Shown here: piece by piece, positions 54,801 to 62,332 of the stretch
How positions within the stretch are numbered: the first letter of the stretch is position 1
Layout of the letters: the number at the start of each line of letters is the position of its first letter
DNA from: an uncultured Fibrobacter sp.
GTDB taxonomy: Bacteria > Fibrobacterota > Fibrobacteria > Fibrobacterales > Fibrobacteraceae
Reading direction: 5' to 3'
DNA: 64,000 nt
NCBI GenBank assembly: GCA_900313675.1
Contig: OMSO01000002.1
Span: 1 to 64,000, forward strand
The notes under the pieces: generated by a model
What the model saw: only the letters and a program-made list of their open reading frames with translations
The model's database searches: none
Told to the model about the DNA's origin: nothing
Made by a program: the position numbers and the translations under genes

Positions 54801-55411
54801 ATTGGAGCGACTTCAATTATTTGGATGATTGGTCTGCCGACTATAACATCGGTGTTCCCAGGATGAATTCCAAAATTGTCGTTTACGGAGTTGACGGTCA
54901 GATTCTGTGGGGGCAGGAACCAGAACCGTTCAGGAGTTCCGATGACGGCCTGATTCCGGCACCCAAGGGAATCATTTCCTGGTCGGATGTCGCTCCTTGG
55001 GAGAACAATATGTTCAAACCCCAGGTCACCGTGAAAAATACTGGCTCCGTCGCGTTGAAGGACTATCATGCCAAATTGTGGTTCCGTGTCCCGGAGGGCA
55101 AGGAACTCTATATTCCCGTAGATGACTGGTATACGCCTTATTCTAGGCCTACGCTTCGAAATAATGGAGAAAACGTATGGGAACTAGACTTGTCCTTCAA
55201 TGAGTATATTCTTTATCCTGGAGATTCCGTGATAGAAGGGAATGTCGGTGTTCATCTGAAAGATTGGAGCGCGTTTGACAAGACCGTTTGCGGTATTGCC
55301 CTGATGGACTCGGACGGGAATGTCGTTTATGGAAATATACCTTCCGTAAGTGAGTGTAAGTCCTATGACACTCCGAGTCTTTTGCAACCCTTGTATGTGT
55401 GGAGGTTCTAG
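51827..55411 (+). CDS. Large secreted alpha/beta-hydrolase (lipase/esterase-like)
   Basis: A 1194-residue protein with a signal peptide (MNKIFLFAFVAFSIVSA). The hydrolase core lies at about residues 195-400: RPVVFVHGLNDDYTTWG gives the oxyanion loop, and DIVAHSQGGLVVREML the nucleophilic Ser in GHSxG-like form (AHSQG). LVTVDTPHLGAATA follows, as in PGAP1- and LipA-like lipases. A Gly/Ala/Val-rich stretch of about 60 residues (about 430-490) could enter membranes. The C-terminal 250 residues hold two beta domains with a CBM3-like look (EGFKVAYYFTADPA; TGSVALKDYHAKLWFRVPEG). Substrate unknown. The following lipoprotein gene starts one base after its stop. Confidence 0.8.
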   Translation: MNKIFLFAFVAFSIVSAEVDYDNAIKMYKNLPEEAEDLDSYLKWLEPYDQSYLPYEKCSEVTNLKVVKIEEKVKYYYDHKDGILDTRHYYALVSIVRITYNVTCLNKLSYEGVQYLFSDPKKIDGSIAQDDDVLKRFKAHVHDFEDKTLDCLNEKGVFYDKTREYRFNNYDVFDRSALIEYWKNLNVPYPHWVYIPGPSRLSRPVVFVHGLNDDYTTWGVEPLVDKGEKGVNKSDEKFQNGLVKSYDNGSAPDILARYLNIDNGEKSINHNGIYFFQAPGNVENGKWRDAKPHWNGANGDNSQSSKLYQRLIEVLDDFYADSNLEWRKRPELVVDIVAHSQGGLVVREMLRGLRAEGVDTSCSNPANHIRKLVTVDTPHLGAATAARSSEDIRTEYPGLGKLIDDLNDYASGDPTNHPLMNIKIGVDYLSPMIPLISGAAAGVVGGALGFLGIAVPVASSVPTVTATAGAAGAVVVTAAATGVATASVFEYNIYTVGPFLGPYKIGLNMDPLGPGSFDVPYSIELDPLDDYRNMATENRILGDYLYNKDKFITDLNYGSNGESYPRLPNGKRLVILPLYSGDVSMVVVEMLKQYDEALKIKCPEVSKDEQEACVALDVYLQTMADRISRAYTRKTIDVEIDPNDTLLTILNDIRETWLTNSDLIVEVESQKYESKSLGISHKDIPELEESRSYLLHDALAPDEPVAHLSIPGAVPATRQGLDIACALDLCCDSLLAEKAGVKMIYLNNGSVGMTGDFDVAPIFLSKGVQGIRVSDGANLLEAIYEPGVGSYVNYTDKDGNLQHDMILQANISTNPRLQRVGQSISAKFINYSGKVFSKDYTMSGINSNVTLSIIGEEGASLPAVMPGVGNVSDLNTQVAPTSSKSWETKKNVFVMHREARGDYESNTSRPRFLVANVSDKNIEGFKVAYYFTADPARNPKVVIDYPKIPVTLENLGGDQWRFVLDASDSVLNAMSVSPSLDGWQIRLYYERDWSDFNYLDDWSADYNIGVPRMNSKIVVYGVDGQILWGQEPEPFRSSDDGLIPAPKGIISWSDVAPWENNMFKPQVTVKNTGSVALKDYHAKLWFRVPEGKELYIPVDDWYTPYSRPTLRNNGENVWELDLSFNEYILYPGDSVIEGNVGVHLKDWSAFDKTVCGIALMDSDGNVVYGNIPSVSECKSYDTPSLLQPLYVWRF

Positions 55412-55412
55412 T

Positions 55413-56687
55413 GTGAGGTTGATATTAGCAATACTTGCTGCATTTATTTTGGAAGCCTGCACAGACCGTTCATCTACAGGGCCGAATGATTACAATGATG
55501 ATAGAGTCTTCGGCTGGAGATGGGATGATTTCAAGCCCATTCCGCATGATTCAAAAATGTATGGAGGATTGCGCGAAATTTATAATGTGGGTGAATGGCT
55601 TGTACTGATGGACGACTATTATTCAAGTAACGAATATACTTCACCAGGAAAAATAACAACCACTCCAAGGGTATTTGCTTCAAAAATAGGTTCTACGCAA
55701 TGGGATACTCTTTCCAGTTCCGAATGGATTCGGTATATCTATGGAGATTCAACCGGCCTCTATGCTGGAACGCAGCTTAGCGGCAAAGTGCTGAAATATG
55801 ATTTTGAAAAGAAATCCTGGGTTGATTTATACACGCTTCCGTTTGACCCTAAAGGTGCCTTTGATATTTATGGAATTACGACATATAGGGGAAGGCCTGT
55901 TGTCTGCATTGCCGGCTATGCTGATAATGCGGACAGGCGGGACGACAATATTGTGCTTTTCATGAAAATGCAGACCGATACGGGCTGGGTAGATATTACT
56001 TATGATTACGATTCGTCCAAGGAATATCCCTTCCAATTTCACAAGGGAGTGGAACTGAATGGTAAATTGTATGCCATTAGCGGGGCCCGCGGGGTTTGGC
56101 GTTATGATGGAAGTTGGAAAAGGCTTGCTCGAATTCCCCATCCAAGTTGGGCAACCTGGGTTCCTGCAAATGATACTAACGACACTGCAATGGATATCAT
56201 AGTACATAAAGGAAAATTATATGTGATAGGTGAAAAATTTTCGACCAATGTCCTTGAATATGACGAGGCTCTTGATCAATGGATTCCCATAGATAGCGTT
56301 ATTGCGACTTATGATGAATCCATAGACCCTAACGATCCTTTGGCGGATCCTAATAGAGGTTATAGAACTTTTCACAATACTCCTTATAGGCGGTACACCC
56401 TTGCTTCTGATGGAAATCATCTCCTTGTCGCAGGAGACGATCCATCTCTCCCAGCGGTGTATATGGGTGACTATGGCTCGCCATACGGAAACGAGGAAAA
56501 AGGATGGCGACTCGTAAATGGAAATTGGTGCGATGACTGGAAATGTATCGCAAATGACGGCACCTACGACATGATTGCCGTAGGTGACACCCTGTACCTC
56601 GCCAACTGGGAGGGTGTCCTGAAATTTCCACTTGTTGATTTAGATAGCGCAATATCCAAGGAAAAATCTTACCCTACGGCGTATTAA
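55413..56687 (+). CDS. Lipoprotein with beta-propeller-like repeats
   Basis: A 424-residue protein starting at GTG 55413, eight bases after GGAGG; the lipobox LEAC confirms this frame start (MRLILAILAAFILEAC). The mature part has kelch-like blades (GLYAGTQLSGKVLKYDFEKK; GKLYAISGARGVWRYDGSW; GKLYVIGEKFSTNVLEYDEA). It is directly downstream of the secreted hydrolase and shares the segment with it, so it may anchor, help fold or inhibit that enzyme. That is inference. Confidence 0.75.
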   Translation: MRLILAILAAFILEACTDRSSTGPNDYNDDRVFGWRWDDFKPIPHDSKMYGGLREIYNVGEWLVLMDDYYSSNEYTSPGKITTTPRVFASKIGSTQWDTLSSSEWIRYIYGDSTGLYAGTQLSGKVLKYDFEKKSWVDLYTLPFDPKGAFDIYGITTYRGRPVVCIAGYADNADRRDDNIVLFMKMQTDTGWVDITYDYDSSKEYPFQFHKGVELNGKLYAISGARGVWRYDGSWKRLARIPHPSWATWVPANDTNDTAMDIIVHKGKLYVIGEKFSTNVLEYDEALDQWIPIDSVIATYDESIDPNDPLADPNRGYRTFHNTPYRRYTLASDGNHLLVAGDDPSLPAVYMGDYGSPYGNEEKGWRLVNGNWCDDWKCIANDGTYDMIAVGDTLYLANWEGVLKFPLVDLDSAISKEKSYPTAY

Positions 56688-56691
56688 AGGG

Positions 56692-57828
56692 TTACACAAA
56701 TTTTAGCGCCTTCAAACAGAAACTGCTGGCGAAAAAGTCCCGTGCCGACTCGCGCCTGACCCACTTGATTTCAGAAGACGCAGGCGCTGGGGCCTTGCCG
56801 TTTAGTCGTATGTACAGCACGTCGCATTCCATCTTGTAGACGGTGATGCTGTGACGGAACTTGCCGATGTTCTCGACGGACAGGACCTTGTCGGCATCGA
56901 TGTACCGTTCTGCCTGGGCGGGGAACCCGGCGGTGGCGTTTCGCGGGCTTTCAAAGTGGGGGAGGGTAAACTGGTTCTTGAAGAACTTTTGCCCGCCGTG
57001 GATAGCTAGAATTTTATGATCGGCGCTTTCCACAATCAAGACCGTGCCGTGCCAGTCTTTTTGCATGTGCTTTTTGCTGGGCGGAAATTCGTCGCTCCGG
57101 TTTTCCAGATGTGCCCGGCAGGCATTTTGTAGCGGGCAATTGGCGCAGTCGGGGTTCTTGACTTTGCACACGGTGCGGCCCAGTTCCATCAGGGCCTCGT
57201 TGTGCATGTAGGCCTTGGGGCTGTTCGCCACATCCCTTGCGTAATCCCAGTAAATTTCCGACGCACTTTGGATTTGCTTATTGGTTGTCATGCCCGATTT
57301 AGTCGGGCATCTCCTTTTTTCCAGCTTGTCCGTCGGTAAAAAGTCCAACGCATTCAATCTCGAAAAAATCCGCACCAGGTTGCCATCCAAAATCGCTTCC
57401 CGCTGGTGGTAGGCGAGGCTTAAAATCGCCCCTGCGGTGTAAGCCCCGATTCCCGGCAGTGCTTCCAGTTCCCTGCGGGTGACCGGAAGAGTCTTCTTAT
57501 GGACCCTATCGGAGCTTCGCTCCTCCAGGGTGACAGCCTTTGCCGTCTTCAAAATGTTCCTTGCCCTGCTGTAATACCCAAGCCCTTGCCAATACTTGAA
57601 TACTTCTTCTTCACTTGCCTTGGCTAGTGTTTCAACATCGGGAAACCGTTTCATCCAGCGGATAAAATACTCCCGCACGGTTGCAACCTGGGTCTGCTGC
57701 AGCATGGTCTCGCTAATCCATACGGCGTATGGGTCCCGCGGTGCGTCCAGATCAGCAGGCCGCCAGGGCAATTCTGCGGCGTTTTTACGGAACCAATCCC
57801 GTAACTTTTTTAGAGTTGTAACATCCAT
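56692..57828 (-). CDS. mutY: A/G-specific adenine glycosylase, with two repeat-derived insertions
   Basis: MutY removes adenine opposite 8-oxoguanine. Glu40 in SETMLQQTQ and Asp148 in ILDGNLVRIF are the catalytic residues, LPGIGAYTAGAI is the helix-hairpin-helix, Cys221, 228, 231 and 237 bind the Fe-S cluster, and a C-terminal NUDIX-like domain follows. Residues about 99-111 (VTLEERSSDRVHK) come from a family B repeat, and about 172-183 (RRCPTKSGMTTN) from a family A repeat. The start overlaps the stop of the lipoprotein gene upstream (TAATG). Confidence 0.96.
   Translation of the reverse strand: MDVTTLKKLRDWFRKNAAELPWRPADLDAPRDPYAVWISETMLQQTQVATVREYFIRWMKRFPDVETLAKASEEEVFKYWQGLGYYSRARNILKTAKAVTLEERSSDRVHKKTLPVTRRELEALPGIGAYTAGAILSLAYHQREAILDGNLVRIFSRLNALDFLPTDKLEKRRCPTKSGMTTNKQIQSASEIYWDYARDVANSPKAYMHNEALMELGRTVCKVKNPDCANCPLQNACRAHLENRSDEFPPSKKHMQKDWHGTVLIVESADHKILAIHGGQKFFKNQFTLPHFESPRNATAGFPAQAERYIDADKVLSVENIGKFRHSITVYKMECDVLYIRLNGKAPAPASSEIKWVRRESARDFFASSFCLKALKFV
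57285..57314. repeat. Family A stem-loop inside mutY
   Basis: TTGTCATGCCCGA and TCGGGCATCTCC pair around TTTAG. Read in frame as RCPTKSGMT on the coding strand. Confidence 0.85.
57501..57534. repeat. Family B stem-loop inside mutY
   Basis: On the minus strand GTCACCCTGGAG-GAGC GAA GCTC-CGATAGGGTCC. The flanks match the rsmB copies; the loop differs. Read as VTLEERSSDRV, the same frame as in rsmB. Confidence 0.85.
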
Positions 57829-58874
57829 TATGGGCAGCTGCCGTAGGTTCCTATGGACGTTATCTCAAAAGGAATTGAAAGTGTCTGCGAAGATGTCCAG
57901 TAGATTTTGATGGCGGCGACCTGGGATAAAAATTCGTCCCGTTCAAGGGAAATCAGTCCTTCTTTTTGTTCTTGGACAAAATTATTCCAACTGATGTTTG
58001 CAGAAGTTTCCGTTGGCTCAAAATGTACGACAAACGGAGCAATTATGTCTCCTTGCTGATGGACAAGCTCTATGGTTGTTTCAATATGAATTTTACTGGT
58101 CATGCAGATTCCTCCCCAAGATGAAATGTTCGCGCCGTCGCGTTTTTCATTGACCAGATTAAAATAAAATCCGGCATAGGGCGTGCTGTAACTGGAGTTG
58201 TCAAGGAGAACATCTCCGCAGATCCCTGGACAAATTTTTTTGTCTTCCATCAGGCTGATTTCCGATGTTCCGCCTATTTCGTAATCGCCAAAAATATTCC
58301 ATATGCCAGATGTCTTGGAGCCATCGTCAAAATCGGTGTTCACTCTTTCGTCGTGGTCTGGACCGCACCAAAGATTGCCACATTGAGAATTAGAGGATCC
58401 TGCAGATGAAGAACTGTTCCCGTTAGAATCGCTGCTTCCGCCCGATCCTTTCCCGCTATTGTTTGCTTTGTAATCGCTGCAATTGGAAAACTCCGGGTGT
58501 ATTTCCCAGGTAGCTCCGTTGACCGTCTCTTCGCAAACAAATATCATGTTGAAGTTTTCTTCAAACAGTGTCTTGCCAACCCTAGAGGAGTTACAGTTGA
58601 AATCTTCTACAAGACCGTGGTCGTCGCAGTCTTCGTGGTTCGTATACCGTCCATTGTTGGAATTGTTGCCATTGAAGTCTTGGTTATTTTCGTGGTTATC
58701 TCCATGATCCTTGTCGTCGTTGTTTTCTTCGTCTTCCCCCTCGCAACTACCGGCAAAACATTCCAGGGCAGAAATGTCGTTTTCTGCACCGCTGCACCCG
58801 CAGAGCGTAATCGAACACAGCAAAGCCAAACCGGCTGCGCATCCCGTAAAGAATTTTAGGTTGGTTGTATTCAT
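57828..58874 (-). CDS. Lipoprotein with CBM11-like C-terminal domain
   Basis: A 348-residue lipoprotein (lipobox LCGC) with a long Asn/Asp/His-rich spacer (residues 48-85), a small Cys-containing domain, a second Ser/Gly/Asn linker and a C-terminal beta-sandwich starting NTDFDDGSKTSGIW. The last domain resembles the DNFEDG-type CBM11 modules of the cellulases here. Three genes (outer-membrane protein, this lipoprotein, mutY) are packed in one direction. Confidence 0.78.
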   Translation of the reverse strand: MNTTNLKFFTGCAAGLALLCSITLCGCSGAENDISALECFAGSCEGEDEENNDDKDHGDNHENNQDFNGNNSNNGRYTNHEDCDDHGLVEDFNCNSSRVGKTLFEENFNMIFVCEETVNGATWEIHPEFSNCSDYKANNSGKGSGGSSDSNGNSSSSAGSSNSQCGNLWCGPDHDERVNTDFDDGSKTSGIWNIFGDYEIGGTSEISLMEDKKICPGICGDVLLDNSSYSTPYAGFYFNLVNEKRDGANISSWGGICMTSKIHIETTIELVHQQGDIIAPFVVHFEPTETSANISWNNFVQEQKEGLISLERDEFLSQVAAIKIYWTSSQTLSIPFEITSIGTYGSCP

Positions 58875-58892
58875 TTGGCACCTCTCTATTCT

Positions 58893-60065
58893 TTAGAATG
58901 CGAAGAATATGCCTATGCGAGGCACAATGTTCAAACCGGTGGTATTGTACAAGAAAAACCTGATGTCGTCACCTTCGCTAAAAGCCTCCAGTTCTTTTAT
59001 TTCGTCAGAATAGTTTGAATATTGAGACGACGCCATGGCTCTTGCGCTATCTTCAAGTCCGTCGGGGGCATCAGAGCTGGACATCAACGCGCCTACGCCA
59101 ATCATGTTGGTGGTAATGTCGACTCCGGCCAGCAAGCCAAAGCTTTTGGTGAATTGGTAACCTATGACCAAGTCGCCTCCAAGTTCCAGATCCAGGTTGT
59201 GCGCTGTATATTTCAATTCAAGGTTGGTTCTGGATATTTCGTTGGGCATATCAAGGTTTTGGAACATCTGGAAGTCGCCAAGCTTCTTTTTGAACACGGC
59301 CTTTTGCATCTTGTAGTCAAAGGCGAAAATCATGTGGATGGCCAATATGAAACGGTCCATAAGTGGAGATATGCCAAAGCCAAATTTGAAGTTGGCGTCA
59401 AGCCCGTTGAACTCGATGTTCTTTTTTCCGCCACCGTCCCATTCGCTCATGATGTAGCTGATGCCAAGGCCCACCACCGAGGAATACAGGCTCTCTTCTA
59501 CGCGAACACGGTTCCAGTTGATGCCAAATCCAAAGTGGCTGGCGTCCACGTCGAAATCGGGGCTTTTTAGGCCGTAAGTTTCGGACTGGATGAGAATGGA
59601 AAAGTTAAAGCTTTGCAGACTCTTGTAGTCCTTTTTCTCCTCTTTTTTTGCCGTACTGTCGGCTTCTTTGCAGCAGCATCCGGCATTTGAATTCTCTGCA
59701 GGGGGAGCATAGCCAAAATAGCCGTAGAATCCCTCGGGGGGCTTGCCGTAGCCCTGCACATACATCTGCTGGGGAGGTTCGTAGGCGGGGGCCGGTTCCA
59801 CGTAAGGCTGCACGGGTGCTTCCTGGGCGGAGTTCTGTTGCTGTGCGGCGACAGGAGTCTGCTCGACATAAACTGGCTGGGATTCAACAGCAGCGGGCTG
59901 TTCGGCGGCAATCGTGGACTGTTCAACAACAGGCTCGCTTGCAGAAGTCTGCTCAACGATTGCCGGTTGCTGCTCTGTAACATCTGCTTCGTTTACTTGT
60001 CCAAAGGCAGCACTGGAAAACGACAAGATGGCCGTTAATAGGAACAGAACTTTTTGTTTGGACAT
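58893..60065 (-). CDS. Outer-membrane protein with Pro/Gln/Glu-rich periplasmic or surface stretch
   Basis: A 390-residue exported protein. A 110-residue low-complexity region (EQQPAIVEQTSASEPVVEQ and similar) follows the signal peptide, then a three-Cys run (GCCCKEAD), a short Lys/Glu stretch and a beta-barrel (FNFSILIQSETYG ... LKYTAHNLDLELGGDLVIGY ... LNIVPRIGIFFAF). The final Phe fits a barrel recognised by BAM. Function unknown. Confidence 0.78.
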   Translation of the reverse strand: MSKQKVLFLLTAILSFSSAAFGQVNEADVTEQQPAIVEQTSASEPVVEQSTIAAEQPAAVESQPVYVEQTPVAAQQQNSAQEAPVQPYVEPAPAYEPPQQMYVQGYGKPPEGFYGYFGYAPPAENSNAGCCCKEADSTAKKEEKKDYKSLQSFNFSILIQSETYGLKSPDFDVDASHFGFGINWNRVRVEESLYSSVVGLGISYIMSEWDGGGKKNIEFNGLDANFKFGFGISPLMDRFILAIHMIFAFDYKMQKAVFKKKLGDFQMFQNLDMPNEISRTNLELKYTAHNLDLELGGDLVIGYQFTKSFGLLAGVDITTNMIGVGALMSSSDAPDGLEDSARAMASSQYSNYSDEIKELEAFSEGDDIRFFLYNTTGLNIVPRIGIFFAF

Positions 60066-60168
60066 AGGCGCTCCCAGGGCGTTTGTATCTTGGATAAAAT
60101 AAATTAATTGGTAGCTTTTCGGAAAGGAAAAAGTCCCGTAGGCGTTCCAACCTGGAATACTTGCGAGT

Positions 60169-61602
60169 CTACAGCCCGTAAGCTTCCTTTTTCAGCTTGC
60201 GGAAGTATTCGAACTGGGCCTTGGTGGAACTTTCCATGGTGTACTTGAGGCTGCGTTCGTGGGCAACCTCGCGCATCTTGTTGTATGCTTCGGGCTGTTC
60301 CAAGAACAGAGTGCGGCATTCTTCCAGGGCGTTCAGCCAGGCGTCTTCGTCGATGGGGAGGATTCGGCCTGCGGCCTCGTCCATAACGATGTCGTGAGGT
60401 CCGCCGTAGTCGCTGACCAGCGCAGGGGTGCCTGTGGACATGGCCTCTACCACTACGTTTCCGAAGGTGTCGGTAGTGCTCGGGAACAAGAAGAAGTCGG
60501 AATCGGCGTAAAGACCTGCGAGAGTCTCTCCGCCCTGCTCTCCTGCAAAGTGCACGCTGTCGTCGCCCTCGTAGAACTTCTTGATTTCTTCAAGATACCA
60601 GCCGTAGCCTACATACATGAGTTCCACATCATCATGCAGGGTGGCAAACTTTTTCCACACCCGGTTCAAGAATTCCAGGTTCTTTTCCTTGGAAATGCGA
60701 CCGATAAATGAGAAGCGGACCTTGCGCGCGTTCCCGACCTGCGTTGAGTACTTTTCCCACACGCCCTTGCCCCGCATGTCGGGGGAGAACTTTTCCAAGG
60801 GGAGCCCCCGGGGCAGAATCTGCACCTTGTTCTCGGGAACCTTCAGCTGCGAGGTAAGGATTTTTGCGTAGTCCTTGCAGGGGCTTACCACGGGCCTTGT
60901 CATGCCGTAGAAAATCTGCATGAGCCATAGCACATACTTGTGCATCCACTTCGCCTTCACCAGGGTCTTGGTGTAGGTGGGCACGTCGGTGCGGTAGTGG
61001 CTGAACACCTTGATTCCTGCCACCTTGGCGCAGAAACATACCAGCCAGGCGCCGGGGCTCGGCGTTTCGAATTCTATCAGGTCAACGGGGTAGCGCTTGA
61101 GCAGCCTGAGTACCGGGCCAATTCTGGGGATGGCCAGTTCGCTGTTGGCGTACCCCAGCTGTTCCATGCTGAAAATGCGGGGGAGCAGCAGGCAGTACCC
61201 GTTTTCCACCACGCCGCAGGGGCGGGTGTTGAAGGCGTTTCCGGCGAGGAATGCCTTCATGCCGTGGGCCCGCATGTAGGGGATCACGTTCCTGAGGTTG
61301 TTGGCGATTCCGTTGGTCTCGTCCAGGTTGTCGGAGTAGAACAGGATGCGCACGTCGTCGGCGGGGCGGGACTGCCTCTCCTTTTTCAGGTAGAAACGGA
61401 GTTTCAGGAGCATGGGCAGGTTGAGAATCAACGTGCCAAACACCACCGGAGGAATCATGCAGGTCCGCAGGTTTCCCGGGGGCTGGTGCCTAAAGCTGAA
61501 CATCTTCCTGAACGTGCTGGTGACGTTGCGTCCGAAAATTTCAGGACGGCTGTCCAGCGTGTCGGTCGGCCTAAGCTTTGTTGAACTTGACGCAGTCGTC
61601 AT
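60169..61602 (-). CDS. GT4-family glycosyltransferase
   Basis: A 477-residue retaining glycosyltransferase of GT-B fold. The N-terminal domain has FYSDNLDETNGIANNLRNVIPY and LIEFETPSPGAWLVCFCAK. The C-terminal donor domain has FSFIGRISKEKNLEFL and the sugar-nucleotide motif PSTTDTFGNVVVEAMSTGTPAL. Similar to mannosyl- or glucosyltransferases that make glycolipids or surface polysaccharide; donor and acceptor unknown. The start at 61602 lies inside the end of hisA but is well supported by AGGAG six bases upstream. A residue 50-70 hydrophobic patch (VVFGTLILNLPMLLKL) may bind the membrane. Confidence 0.87.
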   Translation of the reverse strand: MTTASSSTKLRPTDTLDSRPEIFGRNVTSTFRKMFSFRHQPPGNLRTCMIPPVVFGTLILNLPMLLKLRFYLKKERQSRPADDVRILFYSDNLDETNGIANNLRNVIPYMRAHGMKAFLAGNAFNTRPCGVVENGYCLLLPRIFSMEQLGYANSELAIPRIGPVLRLLKRYPVDLIEFETPSPGAWLVCFCAKVAGIKVFSHYRTDVPTYTKTLVKAKWMHKYVLWLMQIFYGMTRPVVSPCKDYAKILTSQLKVPENKVQILPRGLPLEKFSPDMRGKGVWEKYSTQVGNARKVRFSFIGRISKEKNLEFLNRVWKKFATLHDDVELMYVGYGWYLEEIKKFYEGDDSVHFAGEQGGETLAGLYADSDFFLFPSTTDTFGNVVVEAMSTGTPALVSDYGGPHDIVMDEAAGRILPIDEDAWLNALEECRTLFLEQPEAYNKMREVAHERSLKYTMESSTKAQFEYFRKLKKEAYGL

Positions 61603-62332
61603 ATTTCACTCCTGTTCCACCGAAAAGGTCCAGCGCCGATCCGATGGTAAGGTCAATCTTTCCGTTTGAAATTTCTTTGCAGTGTTCCAAGTCGGCAAGG
61701 GCCCGCGCGCCTCCTGCGTAGGTGCAGGGGATGGGGCTGTGTTTCGACAGGAACACGATAAGTTCGTCGTCCATGCCTTGCTGCTTGCCTTCCACATCGG
61801 CGGCATGAATCAGGAACTCGTCGCAGTAGTTCGAAAGGTCTGCAAGGTTCTCGGCATTAATCTCGATGTCAATCAGGGTCTGCCAGCGGTTCACGGCGAT
61901 TTTCCAGCCCTTATCAACTCGCTTGCAGCTCAAATCCAGCACCAGGTGTTCCTTGCCCACGGTTTTGGACAGGCGTTCCAGACGCTCCCGATCCAGGCGA
62001 CCCTCGGGGAAAATCCAGCTGGTCACGATCACGTGGCTTGCTCCTGCGTCCAGGTATTCCTTCGCGTTGTCGGCGGTAATGCCCCCGCCTACTTGCAGGC
62101 CGCCGGGGTAGGCGGCCAAAGCGGCCTTTGCTGCTTCGGTGTTGCCTTTGCCCAGCATAATTACGTGTCCGCCCCTGATGCCGTCTTTCTTGTAGAGCTC
62201 GGCAAACCAGGCGGGGGAGCGGTCCGTCTCGAAATTGGTCTTGAGGCCTGCGCCGCTGTCGCTGAGGGAACTTCCCACAATCTGTTTGACGCGGCCGTCG
62301 TGCAAATCTATGCAGGGGCGAAACTTGGTCAT
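61571..62332 (-). CDS. hisA: ProFAR isomerase HisA, eukaryotic (HIS6) type
   Basis: Catalyses the Amadori isomerisation of ProFAR to PRFAR in histidine synthesis. The 253-residue barrel matches the yeast HIS6 form more than the usual bacterial HisA: CIDLHDGRVKQIVG, GGHVIMLGKGN, LQVGGGI, SHVIVTSWIFPEGRL, LVLDLSCKRVDKGWKIAVN, EFLIHAADVEG, TYAGGARALADL, DLTIGSALDLFGG. Insertions and order of motifs agree with that subfamily. The rest of the his pathway is not in the window. It is coupled to the gene before it by TGATG and to the gene after it by overlap. Confidence 0.93.
   Translation of the reverse strand: MTKFRPCIDLHDGRVKQIVGSSLSDSGAGLKTNFETDRSPAWFAELYKKDGIRGGHVIMLGKGNTEAAKAALAAYPGGLQVGGGITADNAKEYLDAGASHVIVTSWIFPEGRLDRERLERLSKTVGKEHLVLDLSCKRVDKGWKIAVNRWQTLIDIEINAENLADLSNYCDEFLIHAADVEGKQQGMDDELIVFLSKHSPIPCTYAGGARALADLEHCKEISNGKIDLTIGSALDLFGGTGVKYDDCVKFNKA

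Larger units (their letters stand above)
51758..56691. mobile_element. Candidate acquired segment between two mutY 3' ends
   Basis: About 4.9 kb with two plus-strand genes lies between a decayed and an intact mutY 3' end, with the first gene visibly richer in A+T than its surroundings. No integrase or transposase is present. Integration into, or recombination at, the mutY 3' end is inferred. Confidence 0.55.
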
